Shown: positions 9,436-17,574, counted from the stretch's first letter. The stretch: 64,000 nucleotides of DNA from Mucilaginibacter sp. cycad4 (GCF_034263275.1 NZ_CP139559.1:5084001-5148000); one strand, 5' to 3'. Notes: a model not told the origin generated them from the sequence alone. A program made the numbers and translations.

Positions 9436-10503
9436 ATGGCACACCATCTTTTTTATAACGGGCAGACAGAGAAACACAGTTTTTTTAGTGTAAAAGAAAA
9501 AGCCTGGCACGGGCTGGGGCAGATCGTGGAGGATTACCCCACCAGTGCGGAAGCGATACGCTACGCAGGTTTAGACTATATAGTGGAAAAACGGCCCTTA
9601 TTCACTAATGCCCTGAATAATGAACTGACCGGGTTTGACCCGGATTTTGCCACCTCTAAAATCGAAGTACCCGGCTGCTTCGCTACCGTGCGCAATGATA
9701 ACGACAGCGTGTTGGGCGTAGTGGGCAAAGACTACGAAGTGGTACAAAATGCCGATGCGTTCCAGTTCTTCGATGCGATCGTCGGGGGCGGGGATGGTAT
9801 CAAATACGAAACCGCAGGCGCTTTAGGCAAGGGCGAACGCATTTTCATTACGGCCAAGCTACCGGATTATATCAGGGTCGGTAAACAGGATTTAATCGAG
9901 CAGTATTTATTCCTGACCACTTCGCACGATGGTTTCGGCAGTATCACCGCCGCTTTTACACCGACCCGTATCGTTTGTAACAATACCTTAAATGCTGCTA
10001 TGCGCAACCATTCAGGGGGTATCAAAATCAGGCATACCGCTTCCGCTAATGACCGCCTGAAACAGGCGCACACCTTAATGGGCATTTCGCATGTAATGGC
10101 CGGAGAATTAGAAGAACTGTTCAATCATTGGACACGGGTGCGCATCACCGATGCGCAGGTGAAAAAGCTGATACAGGTGGCTTTAGCGCCGAACAAAGAA
10201 GTGATTACCAATTTGGAACTGGGCTTACTGGATAAGCTATCCACCACCTACACCAACATCGTGGAAAATGCCTATGCCTATGCGATGGGTAACCCGACCC
10301 AGCAAATGGAAACTACCGCCGGGACATTGTTCGGGGCTTACAATGCCATCACCGGCTATTACCAAAACGTGCGGAACTTCAAAGACGGCGATGCCAAATT
10401 TAAATCCATCATGGACGGCACCGCCAAACAACGGGGGCAGATCGCTTTCGACCTGTGCGGACAATTCGCCAAAAATGGTGCGGCTGCGCTGAACCTGAAT
10501 TAA
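9436..10503 (+). CDS. DUF932 (phage/plasmid-like) protein
   Basis: 355 aa. The protein starts MAHHLFYNGQTEKHSFFSVK and then WHGLGQIVEDYPTSAEAI, the typical opening of DUF932 proteins. Further family-like stretches are YEVVQNADAFQFFDAIVGGG, YLFLTTSHDGFGSITAAFTP and TRIVCNNTLNAAM. The molecular function of DUF932 is not established; members sit on plasmids, phages and integrative elements, often beside SSB and PRTRC genes as here. It is 44 bp behind ssb and before the small membrane gene at 10550, on the same strand. Confidence 0.85.
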   Translation: MAHHLFYNGQTEKHSFFSVKEKAWHGLGQIVEDYPTSAEAIRYAGLDYIVEKRPLFTNALNNELTGFDPDFATSKIEVPGCFATVRNDNDSVLGVVGKDYEVVQNADAFQFFDAIVGGGDGIKYETAGALGKGERIFITAKLPDYIRVGKQDLIEQYLFLTTSHDGFGSITAAFTPTRIVCNNTLNAAMRNHSGGIKIRHTASANDRLKQAHTLMGISHVMAGELEELFNHWTRVRITDAQVKKLIQVALAPNKEVITNLELGLLDKLSTTYTNIVENAYAYAMGNPTQQMETTAGTLFGAYNAITGYYQNVRNFKDGDAKFKSIMDGTAKQRGQIAFDLCGQFAKNGAAALNLN

Positions 10504-10549
10504 TCCATCAGGCAGGGGAGCAATTCCCCTGCTTTTATTCCTTTGAATT

Positions 10550-10801
10550 ATGAAAACACAACACAGTTATACGATACCCTGCGGGTTGTTACTAATCGCT
10601 TTTTGCCTGTTCATCCGCTATGTTATCGGACGGCGCAGGTTCAACCGCAGGGGGATTGCAGGTTTGCAGCAATTCAGCAGTTACCGCAAATTCGTGGTGA
10701 CCACGACCATCGAACGGGTAATCCTGTTCGTTGCTAACCTGTGCGGGTGCGCAGGGATTTTTTTACTGGCCGTTGCAGGCTTTAACCATCTAAAACTTTA
10801 A
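10550..10801 (+). CDS. Small two-helix membrane protein, unknown
   Basis: 83 aa. Two hydrophobic segments are seen: residues about 8-25 (IPCGLLLIAFCLFIRYVI) and about 57-77 (VILFVANLCGCAGIFLLAVA). The loop between them is basic (GRRRFNRRGIAGLQQFSSYR). Not recognised. The tight spacing (4 bp) to the next gene and the same strand argue for a real gene in the SSB/PRTRC operon. It could be an accessory factor of the element, but no function can be read. Confidence 0.6.
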   Translation: MKTQHSYTIPCGLLLIAFCLFIRYVIGRRRFNRRGIAGLQQFSSYRKFVVTTTIERVILFVANLCGCAGIFLLAVAGFNHLKL

Positions 10802-10804
10802 GCC

Positions 10805-11023
10805 ATGGGCATTTTAGCAAATAAGACCGGGCGGAAAGCGCTTACCATTTTAGGTCAGACGCTCAAGTTTTTCGACCAAACCGCACTGCTATACATGAGT
10901 GCGGCAGATGCCGGGGAAGCCCGAAAAGCCGAAAACCTGATAAAGGGCATTATTGAAGGCAATGGCTTTACCGCCCGAAACCGTAACGGCAACTATATTT
11001 TATTCAAAACCACTAAAATTTAA
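10805..11023 (+). CDS. Small hypothetical protein in PRTRC operon
   Basis: 72 aa, no known domain recognised. It is mostly helical (KALTILGQTLKFFDQTALLY, then AADAGEARKAENLIKGIIE) and ends in a short strand-like part (NGFTARNRNGNYILFKT). Start chosen at ATG 10805 after the AGCC context shared with other genes in the operon. The stop codon overlaps an upstream ATG (11023) of the next gene. Confidence 0.6.
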   Translation: MGILANKTGRKALTILGQTLKFFDQTALLYMSAADAGEARKAENLIKGIIEGNGFTARNRNGNYILFKTTKI

Positions 11024-11028
11024 TGACC

Positions 11029-11622
11029 ATGAAGACGAACTTTTTTGAACAGATAGCAGGCTTACAAATCAATGGTAACCTGCTCTTGAATATCCACCAC
11101 GATGAAACAGGCGTAATTACCGTTTCGACCGTTTTGAAAAAAGGCAACATCACCGCAACCGCCGGGAATAGTTTACCCCCGATGTTGTTCAAAGGCACAG
11201 CCCCCGAACTGGACGAGGGATTTTTTAGTCAATTCGCACAGCCGATAAAACAGACCGTTGGCCTCATCAATAATTTGGAAGCCTACCAAAAAGAACTGGA
11301 CAAGGCCAAAAAGAACGGCAAGAATGATAAGGACAAAACCGCCAAAGCTACCGAACCCGAAGACGATAGCGAGGATGAACAGAACCTGTTTACCCAACAG
11401 GCCGATTATACCGAAGCCAAAGCGGAGAAAAAACGCCTGTTCGACGATGCGATGGAAAAATCAAAGGAACTGGCTAAACAAATGAAGTACGCCGAAGCGT
11501 TGGCGCAACTACCCGACCCCGCCGACTATGCCGATAAAGCCGAACTGATAGCAAGCAGGCGCAAGGAAATCGAAGCCGGAAAAGAGATATACGACAAGTT
11601 AGCTAACCAATTCAAAGATTAA
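11029..11622 (+). CDS. PRTRC system protein E
   Basis: 197 aa from ATG 11029. An ATG six bases earlier (11023) overlaps the previous stop and is possible, but every neighbour in this operon begins after a CC-ATG context, which 11029 shares. The N-terminal domain (NFFEQIAGLQINGNLLLNIH, then ITVSTVLKKGNI, NSLPPMLFKGTAPELDEGF) matches PRTRC protein E. The second half is a charged Lys/Glu-rich coiled coil (about residues 75-197, for example LDKAKKNGKNDKDKTAKATE). PRTRC means ParB-related, ThiF-related cassette: a gene set of unknown mechanism found mostly on plasmids and integrative elements. Confidence 0.82.
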   Translation: MKTNFFEQIAGLQINGNLLLNIHHDETGVITVSTVLKKGNITATAGNSLPPMLFKGTAPELDEGFFSQFAQPIKQTVGLINNLEAYQKELDKAKKNGKNDKDKTAKATEPEDDSEDEQNLFTQQADYTEAKAEKKRLFDDAMEKSKELAKQMKYAEALAQLPDPADYADKAELIASRRKEIEAGKEIYDKLANQFKD

Positions 11623-11631
11623 GCAACCGCC

Positions 11632-11847
11632 ATGAAAACATTCATTTTACCGAGGGTATTCCTGCATAAGGAAAACGGGCAGGAGATTCGACTGACCGAC
11701 CCCAACGACCAATTTACCATAACTGATGTACAGCACTTTTATGCAGGCACGTACCCCGTGCTGACCAATGCGAAGATCATCGGCCCGGAGATCAAAGACG
11801 ACGAAGCGCAGTACCGCTTTGAAAGCACGATGGGAACGAAAGGATAG
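11632..11847 (+). CDS. PRTRC system protein C
   Basis: 71 aa, the size expected of PRTRC protein C. It reads MKTFILPRVFLHKENGQEIR, then LTDPNDQFTITDVQHFYAGT, YPVLTNAKIIGP and DEAQYRFESTMGTKG. The short strand-rich fold ending in a Gly-Thr-Lys-Gly tail brings to mind a ubiquitin-like substrate for the ThiF protein of the same cassette; that link is a hypothesis, not established. It follows protein E by 9 bp. Confidence 0.82.
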   Translation: MKTFILPRVFLHKENGQEIRLTDPNDQFTITDVQHFYAGTYPVLTNAKIIGPEIKDDEAQYRFESTMGTKG

Positions 11848-11849
11848 CC

Positions 11850-12026
11850 ATGAAAAAGAGCACAGTTAACCGGGTTATAAAAATCAATACCAAAGGCGAC
11901 CAATGGAAAATACAGCAATTGTTCGGGGAACTCGCAGGGCGGTTAGACCGCCTGCCCGATGCCGACGAAGTAAGGCGCAACCCCTTAAGGAGCGCACCCG
12001 CAGGACTAACGGAAATGGTTTTCTGA
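11850..12026 (+). CDS. 58-aa mini-gene between PRTRC C and F-like genes
   Basis: An ATG 2 bp after the protein C stop opens a 58-codon frame: MKKSTVNRVIKINTKGDQWK, then IQQLFGELAGRLDRLPDADE, VRRNPLRSAP and a TGA at 12024-12026. The composition is balanced and helical, unlike the Arg-rich noise in the overlapping frame. It shares the CC-ATG start context and the tight spacing of the operon. Not recognised. Its stop codon overlaps the proposed CTG start of the next gene (CTGA), as in translational coupling. Confidence 0.6.
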   Translation: MKKSTVNRVIKINTKGDQWKIQQLFGELAGRLDRLPDADEVRRNPLRSAPAGLTEMVF

Positions 12027-13024
12027 ACCACCGCTTTCTACCCTTTTGGTCATTCAGCGGGAACAGGGAAAGGATAGCAAGGGAGTATTTTCACTCCCTT
12101 GCCAATCTCTGCGCTTACTACCAAATTCCTGTGCCGCAAACAACCCTGCCGTTCCCGCAGGATATTTACAGCACCTGGCAGGAAGCGGCCAAACAGGTTA
12201 GCGCCATCGACCCCAATTTTCATTGCCAGATTTTGCAGGATAAAGGAAAAAAGGCCGTTTTGTCGGTAGTGAAAACCTTTGATCTGAGCAACTGCCTGTT
12301 CTATATCCCGGTCAGGGCTTACTGGATTTGGTCGCAGACCGCCGGACAGGAGCGCATCACCGAACTCGTCACGGTCATTTTCGCCTACCTCCATCAGGTC
12401 GTTGAAATACCATTCTACGCCGAAAACGGCAGTTTCCTCGATTATCAATACGATACCTTGGAACAATGGATAAACGAAGCGGAGGACGAGGGTAACACGG
12501 ACGAAGAAGAAAAGGCTTGGCGTCAGCATCAGGAAGATACCTTATATGAAATGCGCCGGGCAGGCGGCCATATCATGCCCGTCATCAAAAATCCCGTTTG
12601 GTTAAAGCGCATGGAGAAAGTCGTATGGAACTACCGTCACCGTGATGCGCACGAACTGGAATGGGAACTACTGGCTATCGAATTTTTACAGCTTTACCGC
12701 CAGTACCCCAAACGTTCCCTGCCCGATTGCATCCATCCCGGTTTGGTTTACCCCGACGAGGAAGAACGTATCCGGGTTGACCAGTATACCGGTTTCTATT
12801 GGAGCGACCGGGATTGTTTTCAGGACGAATTAATGAACATGATCAATTGCAGTTTTCAGGAAATGCCCGTCATGGACGAACCCACCGCCGTTCATTTTTT
12901 CGATACGCTCCCCGACCCGCAGAAGGTGGATTTTGATTTTGAGAACCGCCTGTTCGGTTTGATGGAAAGATTAAGGGATTTATTAGACCAATACGACCAT
13001 GAAGAACATCACCCAACAGTTTAA
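12023..13024 (+). CDS. PRTRC system protein F-like
   Basis: 333 aa if begun at CTG 12023. The frame is open from 11903, but residues before 12023 (RRAVRPPARCRRSKAQ) look like out-of-frame noise over the mini-gene. The plausible protein starts NHRFLPFWSFSGNRERIARE, with no ATG near. CTG overlapping the previous TGA as CTGA mimics the usual ATGA coupling. Features: Trp/Tyr-rich core (IPVRAYWIWSQTAGQERITE), an acidic region (EAEDEGNTDEEEKAW), and RIRVDQYTGFYWSDRDCFQD near the end. The position between C and B and the size fit PRTRC protein F, the most divergent member, so the name is by context. The last 26 bases overlap the next gene. Confidence 0.6.
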   Translation: MNHRFLPFWSFSGNRERIAREYFHSLANLCAYYQIPVPQTTLPFPQDIYSTWQEAAKQVSAIDPNFHCQILQDKGKKAVLSVVKTFDLSNCLFYIPVRAYWIWSQTAGQERITELVTVIFAYLHQVVEIPFYAENGSFLDYQYDTLEQWINEAEDEGNTDEEEKAWRQHQEDTLYEMRRAGGHIMPVIKNPVWLKRMEKVVWNYRHRDAHELEWELLAIEFLQLYRQYPKRSLPDCIHPGLVYPDEEERIRVDQYTGFYWSDRDCFQDELMNMINCSFQEMPVMDEPTAVHFFDTLPDPQKVDFDFENRLFGLMERLRDLLDQYDHEEHHPTV

Positions 13025-13748
13025 CACGGGCTTTGAACCGTTCAAAGCCTTGCTGATTTACAAGCATGAAAAGGAAGCGGAAATCAACCAGTTTCAGCGA
13101 AATGAGGAGGAAACGCAGATATACGTCGAAAGCTATGATATTGGTAAGGATGGCCGCCCCATCAATGCCCATCCGTTGACCTTAAAGGAAATGACGGCCT
13201 TGCATGCTTTACTGCAAACCTCGCCGGAACTACAGGACACCTGCCTGAAAAGTAAAGGACTGCTGCCGAACAAGGTATTATATGTCAATCAGCAGGCCAA
13301 CGGCTTTGCGGTTTGGTACACCCCGCCGCAGGAAGTGACCTTATTTTTTGTGGATGGCCTGCATATCCCATCGGGTAAATTTCCTATTCCCGCCATGCTT
13401 TGGAAAGCCAACGCCGACACCTTGTGTGTCTATGCGGTCAAAGGAAAAACCAAACCCCATGAAAATACCAAGCTCTGCCATGCCCCCTACCTCAACATCT
13501 ACGGGAGCGGTCAGGTCTGCATGGGTACGGTGCAGATCAATATCGGCAAATCCACCTGTTTGGAGGATTTTATGGCCACATGGGAACGCTATTTCTTTAA
13601 CAGCAATTTCAGCCATTCCATTAGCGGGAACAACAGCACCAAAACCAATACCACCGATTTGTGGCGTTCCCTCACAGGCTCAACCGAACCGTTCCCCCAG
13701 GAGGAGCTATTAACTAATCATTTGACCCTTAAACAACTCATCCGATGA
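12999..13748 (+). CDS. PRTRC system protein B
   Basis: 249 aa. The family pattern is seen in ALLIYKHEKEAEINQFQRNE, DIGKDGRPINAHPLTLKEMT and ALHALLQTSPELQ. Later come FVDGLHIPSGKFPIPAMLWK, APYLNIYGSGQVCMGTVQIN and a C-terminal region with LEDFMATWERYFFNSNFSHS. Its job is unknown. It overlaps the F-like gene by 26 bases and the ThiF gene by 4 (ATGA), so all three are translated as one unit. Confidence 0.85.
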   Translation: MKNITQQFNTGFEPFKALLIYKHEKEAEINQFQRNEEETQIYVESYDIGKDGRPINAHPLTLKEMTALHALLQTSPELQDTCLKSKGLLPNKVLYVNQQANGFAVWYTPPQEVTLFFVDGLHIPSGKFPIPAMLWKANADTLCVYAVKGKTKPHENTKLCHAPYLNIYGSGQVCMGTVQINIGKSTCLEDFMATWERYFFNSNFSHSISGNNSTKTNTTDLWRSLTGSTEPFPQEELLTNHLTLKQLIR

Positions 13749-14557
13749 AAAAGCAAAAAATCAATAAACCCGCTGTACATATCGTCCAAAAGGAGCTGTT
13801 ACAGCCCTATAACCCCGTAACCGTTAATTTGATTGGTGCAGGCGGTACCGGCAGTCAGGTATTGACCGCACTTGCAAGAATGAACCATGCGCTCACCGCT
13901 TTGGGACATGCCGGCGTATTTGTCCGGGTTTTTGATGATGATAAGGTGGACACGGCCAATTTGGGCAGGCAGTTATTTACCACCGCCGAATTAGGGCATT
14001 ACAAATCCGTTGCCCTGATTAACCGCATCAACCGTTTTTTTGGAACGAGCTGGAAAGCCGAAACCATCCGCTATGATAAGCAGTCGCTGAAAAACAAAGA
14101 AGTAGGAAGTGCCACGATTACGGTTTCCTGCGTGGATACGGTAGCCGCACGTTACGAGATTGCCGAAATATTAGCCCACCTGACCGACAATTACGGCGGC
14201 CGCAACCGGGTAAAGTACTGGCTCGATTTCGGCAACAGCCGTTCAAGCGGTCAGGTCATATTATCCACCCTTGATAAAATCAAACAGCCCGCTTCGGAAC
14301 TGTACCGCCCCGTGGAAAGCCTGCCGATGGTAACGGATGAATTTAAGGAACTACTGGCGGCCTCGGAACAGGGCGACAACACGCCAAGCTGTTCATTGGC
14401 CGAAGCCCTGACCAAGCAGGATTTATTCATCAATTCGGCATTGGCCAACTGCGGGGCTTCCTTGCTTTGGCAGATGTTCCGTGAGGGCATCCTATTTAAT
14501 CGTGGGTTTTTCCTTAACCTGGCTGATTTCAGGACACAACCGCTGAAAGTAGCTTAA
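13745..14557 (+). CDS. PRTRC system ThiF-family protein
   Basis: 270 aa. A nucleotide-binding Rossmann motif lies at residues 31-37 (NLIGAGGTGSQ), followed by FVRVFDDDKVDTANLGRQLF, the Asp and Asn-x-x-Arg-Gln signature of E1/ThiF/MoeB adenylating enzymes. A second conserved part is ITVSCVDTVAARYEI. ThiF relatives adenylate the C-terminus of ubiquitin-like partners. I see no CxxC zinc pairs and no certain catalytic Cys, so it may be adenylating only. It is the last gene of the cassette; two hairpins follow. Confidence 0.88.
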   Translation: MKKQKINKPAVHIVQKELLQPYNPVTVNLIGAGGTGSQVLTALARMNHALTALGHAGVFVRVFDDDKVDTANLGRQLFTTAELGHYKSVALINRINRFFGTSWKAETIRYDKQSLKNKEVGSATITVSCVDTVAARYEIAEILAHLTDNYGGRNRVKYWLDFGNSRSSGQVILSTLDKIKQPASELYRPVESLPMVTDEFKELLAASEQGDNTPSCSLAEALTKQDLFINSALANCGASLLWQMFREGILFNRGFFLNLADFRTQPLKVA

Positions 14558-14589
14558 ATAATCATTAGGCCACCTGCCGGAATCTCGGC

Positions 14590-14609
14590 GGGCGGGCGTA
14601 TGCCCGCCC
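14590..14609 (+). terminator. GC hairpin after PRTRC operon
   Basis: Stem GGGCGGGC/GCCCGCCC around a GTAT loop, 33 bases after the ThiF stop. No T-run follows directly. Confidence 0.5.
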
Positions 14610-14615
14610 CGATTT

Positions 14616-14665
14616 CGCCCCGTGCTTTCGCATTGATTTTGGAGGATCGGTGAAACCACGGGGCG
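14616..14665 (+). terminator. Long-loop hairpin and T-run ending the PRTRC operon
   Basis: Stem CGCCCCGTG/CACGGGGCG with a 32-base loop, followed by CTGCATTTTTTT. The T-run makes it the likelier terminator of the two; it lies between converging genes. Confidence 0.6.
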
Positions 14666-14682
14666 CTGCATTTTTTTGACTG

Positions 14683-15168
14683 TTACAAAGCTGAGTTCAG
14701 TCTTTCATCACGTTGCCATTCAAAGATATGCCTGCGTGCATCCCCCAGGCAGAACAAAGCTTTACGCTTCGCGGATTCCAAATCATTTTGCCAGGAAGGC
14801 CATGGGTGACTATAACCACTCGGCTGATGAACAATACTGATATGCCAGCGGCCTTTGGACTGCGGTGATAGATTGAGCATAAAATCGCCCGCCTTTCCGA
14901 TATAGCCTCCTGATGGCATTTTCATCCATTGTAGCCCTGTATTTTGCTCATCTTCCAAATGCTGCAAATAGGTCAGCATATTAACAAGCACTTTCATTTC
15001 ACCTGATACCCCTGTATCGCCTGAGAGCATTCGCTGAATACTACGGATGATCGCATCATGCGTACGGTGATCTCCCCAGGTCTTTAAACGGCTGGCAAGC
15101 TCAAGAGGTGTTAGTCCAAGTTCCTCGAACTGAGCGGTAAAACATCCTAAATCTTCGGTTATGTCCAT
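14683..15168 (-). CDS. Hypothetical protein with a HTH-like N-terminal part
   Basis: 161 aa. Residues about 15-70 (LGLTPLELASRLKTWGDHRT, then DAIIRSIQRMLSGDTGVSGE and KVLVNMLTYL) have the length and spacing of a Cro/C1-type helix-turn-helix that reads a DNA site, but this is a weak, by-eye match. The C-terminal half (about 80-150) is strand-rich (MPSGGYIGKAGDFMLNLSPQ, WHISIVHQPSGYS), then a helix. It is transcribed away from the 580-aa nuclease-like gene with 59 bp between starts, which would allow it to control both. The function remains unknown. Confidence 0.65.
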   Translation of the reverse strand: MDITEDLGCFTAQFEELGLTPLELASRLKTWGDHRTHDAIIRSIQRMLSGDTGVSGEMKVLVNMLTYLQHLEDEQNTGLQWMKMPSGGYIGKAGDFMLNLSPQSKGRWHISIVHQPSGYSHPWPSWQNDLESAKRKALFCLGDARRHIFEWQRDERLNSAL

Positions 15169-15227
15169 AAGTCAATCCGTTTATGGAGACAATAATACGT
15201 CATAATGTCGTTAAATAAAAGTCAATT

Positions 15228-16970
15228 ATGATATTTATTTATACCATTTGTGGAAACCTATTAGATTTAGGATTGTTCTCATTACCCATTGAATTAAAAA
15301 TTTTAGAACTTTACGATAATTCAAAACCCCAATATATGCCGATCCAGAATATAAAGCACTTAGAAATACCAACGCTTAATTTTGATCTTAGTGATGAATA
15401 CTGGACGCAGATCAGTGCCCCGGTCAATGAAAAATACGGCCCAGGCGAAATAAAAAATGCGGACACTGTTCAGGATGCCCTTAAGCTGGCATTTGTTAAA
15501 TGCAGTGATTTATTTATGGCAGTTCTTGCCAGTGAAACGAGAGCCTCTTTTTACCTGTATATCCAACACCTTTTAGAGAATACGATAGATGTTTTCAAAG
15601 AAATGTTGGGTGGAGCAGAGTTTCCGGTGAATAAAAGTGACTTCGCCAATATCAGGCGAACACTTCGGATCGTGCTGGAACAAGCTTCTACCATTGATCT
15701 CAAAGGCAACCGTAATTTTATGCGGGAAATTGCGCAAAACCGCCAGAGTTATATTCAGACACTTGATAAATTGCTTTACCTCGGTTACCAGGCCTTTATC
15801 ATCAGTCAGCAGATTGCCCAGAGCCAGTTATTCCCGCGATCAGTTAATTTTGATATAGACGAGCAGGGGCTATTAGGGGTCGGCACCGAACCTGCTTATA
15901 AGCCGATCCTTGATTATCTGGAAAGAGATATTCCCAAGCATGACCACAGCATCACCTTATATCATACAATTACAGACCTCATTGAAGTTTGGAAAAACCT
16001 GGGAGTAGAATATGGCGAGATGACCGGCTTTCTTGCTCAACAGATCGAAAATCCCAATTTCAGGTTTGCCGTATTACCAAAAGAAAAATTGTATGAAGAG
16101 GTGAGGCAAGCGTTTCCTGCCAATAGGAATGCGGCCATCAGTTTTTATGATGGGCTAACTGTTAGCCGCAGGAATGTTTTAAGCTTTGAGGATTGTATAT
16201 TGCGAAGCCAGGATATTAACCGCATCATGTACCGCCCGTTAGTCGAGGTGACCATTGACAACGAGGTCTATTTGATAGCCGGATTTAACCGTTGGCTGGA
16301 ATGTTTAAGTACTTTAACGACAAATGCTTTGCCCTGGGGCCATGTTGCCGATGAATGGAGGCAACATAAGCCAATCAAAGATTTTGTTCGGCATTTGGAA
16401 AGCACTCATGATGATATCTTGGAAGATGCAGCTGTAGTGTTATTAAAGGCGGCGCAAATTCCCTTTGATAAAAGTGTTAAGAGCCTGCGGCAGCATAAAG
16501 GCAATAACTTTCCTATCGGTAATATTAAAGGCATTGGTGAGATCGATCTTATATTTGCCGACACAACGCAAAAGATACTTTACATTGTAGAATGCAAACA
16601 CAATAAATCCCGCTTCGATTATTTTAACTGGAAGCGGGACTACACCACCTTCAAGAGCAAGTATGAAACCCAGCTTAATAACAAGATTACGTTTGCTAAA
16701 GCTGAAACAGAACGGGTATTGGTTCATTTGGAAGTGGTGAACGAGGTGACCATTGAGGATAAAGCAGACTATATTGTCAACGGAATCTTCCTGATTAACG
16801 CGCCGACCTTGTATATGTACGATGCTAAATTTCCTACACTTACTCTCCATAACCTGCAACATTTGCTGGGTCGGAAATTCGTAATACCTAAGTTTGCCTT
16901 AAAAATGCCTGATGGCAATGAGATAGTAGTGGAGCAACCTTATTTCACGAACCTTGCCCTGATCGTCTAA
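15228..16970 (+). CDS. Large protein with C-terminal PD-(D/E)xK nuclease-like motif, unknown family
   Basis: 580 aa from ATG 15228; the ATG at 15336 (MPIQNIKHLEIPTLNFDLSD) is an equally reasonable start and would give 544 aa. The first 350 residues are mainly helical and not recognised. Residues about 435-460 read KGIGEIDLIFADTTQ, then YIVECKHNKSRFDYF, which fits the PD-(D/E)xK core: Asp, then Glu-x-Lys 15-17 residues later, after a strand. The downstream WKRDYTTFKSKYETQLNNK may supply the next helix. Such domains cut or bind DNA or RNA. There is no methyltransferase, helicase or specificity partner beside it. It lies on a mobile island opposite a HTH-like gene, so a defence or element-maintenance role is possible but inferred. 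Confidence 0.7.
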   Translation: MIFIYTICGNLLDLGLFSLPIELKILELYDNSKPQYMPIQNIKHLEIPTLNFDLSDEYWTQISAPVNEKYGPGEIKNADTVQDALKLAFVKCSDLFMAVLASETRASFYLYIQHLLENTIDVFKEMLGGAEFPVNKSDFANIRRTLRIVLEQASTIDLKGNRNFMREIAQNRQSYIQTLDKLLYLGYQAFIISQQIAQSQLFPRSVNFDIDEQGLLGVGTEPAYKPILDYLERDIPKHDHSITLYHTITDLIEVWKNLGVEYGEMTGFLAQQIENPNFRFAVLPKEKLYEEVRQAFPANRNAAISFYDGLTVSRRNVLSFEDCILRSQDINRIMYRPLVEVTIDNEVYLIAGFNRWLECLSTLTTNALPWGHVADEWRQHKPIKDFVRHLESTHDDILEDAAVVLLKAAQIPFDKSVKSLRQHKGNNFPIGNIKGIGEIDLIFADTTQKILYIVECKHNKSRFDYFNWKRDYTTFKSKYETQLNNKITFAKAETERVLVHLEVVNEVTIEDKADYIVNGIFLINAPTLYMYDAKFPTLTLHNLQHLLGRKFVIPKFALKMPDGNEIVVEQPYFTNLALIV

Positions 16971-17066
16971 TGACTGGCGCATAACGTCGTCAAAACTTTT
17001 TGGCGAATTGCAATAAGGTTAAGGTTTGAAAAGTACCGGCAGCGATTGTCGGGCTTTCCTGTTTAA

Positions 17067-17369
17067 TCAGGCCGCGTTCGCTCCTTTACCTATCCGAATT
17101 CGCTTGCTCTTTACCTCGCCGGACAATACCCGGTTAATATCATCAATGCTGTAATACAATATGCCGCCTATTTTAGTGAACGGGATCGTGCCATTGTCGC
17201 GAAGGGTTTGCAATGTATTGTCCGAGATCTTGAGCAAATTTTTAACCTGGTAGCTTTTCAGCCATTTCTTAGGCTCTTCTACCGCGTGCCCCAAAAGGCT
17301 TTTGATCTGGTTCAGTAAGATGTTGCCGAACTCCTGCAAGTCTTCTTTAGTGATAATTTCTGCTGCCAT
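17067..17369 (-). CDS. Excisionase/MerR-like helix-turn-helix protein
   Basis: 100 aa from ATG 17369 (MAAEIITKEDLQEF); a start 21 bases earlier is possible. Residues about 40-85 give the winged-helix pattern common to small Bacteroidota element regulators: KKWLKSYQVKNLLKISDNTL, QTLRDNGTIPFTKIGGILYY, SIDDINRVL. The C-terminus is basic (KSKRIRIGKG). These proteins bend DNA and act as recombination directionality factors or regulators. The integrase of the island lies about 1.8 kb away on the same strand. Three palindromes precede this gene. Confidence 0.82.
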   Translation of the reverse strand: MAAEIITKEDLQEFGNILLNQIKSLLGHAVEEPKKWLKSYQVKNLLKISDNTLQTLRDNGTIPFTKIGGILYYSIDDINRVLSGEVKSKRIRIGKGANAA

Positions 17370-17469
17370 AAAATATGCGTTTAAATTCATACATCTTCCG
17401 GCTTCGCTGTGGCAAATACCGAAACTTACAGCAAATTTGGCTGAAAAGTGCCCCGATTTAATCCGAGCT

Positions 17470-17484
17470 TGTCCGAGTCGGACA
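17470..17484. repeat. Short palindrome TGTCCGA-G-TCGGACA
   Basis: A perfect 7-bp inverted repeat around one G, 100 bases upstream of the HTH gene. It could be the binding site of that protein. It shares the single central G but not the arms of the neighbouring hairpins. Confidence 0.5.
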
Positions 17485-17517
17485 GCAGGTTTTTTAAGAA
17501 GGAGATGTTATCGTATC

Positions 17518-17544
17518 AATTGCGTCCACAGTGCGGACGCAATT
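17518..17544. repeat. CAGTG-centred palindrome, copy 1
   Basis: Arms AATTGCGTCC and GGACGCAATT around ACAGTGC. Member of a family of at least five in 17.5-18.9 kb that share the AATT ends and the CAGTG centre but differ in the arm interior with matching changes on both sides. Confidence 0.75.
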
Positions 17545-17574
17545 CAACTTCAGCATCAAAAACTTGTAAAGAAA

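Noticed and set aside
11903..12022. First 40 codons of the long frame at 11903
   Set aside because: They overlap the 58-aa gene out of frame and are Arg/Pro-rich; the protein-like part starts at 12023.
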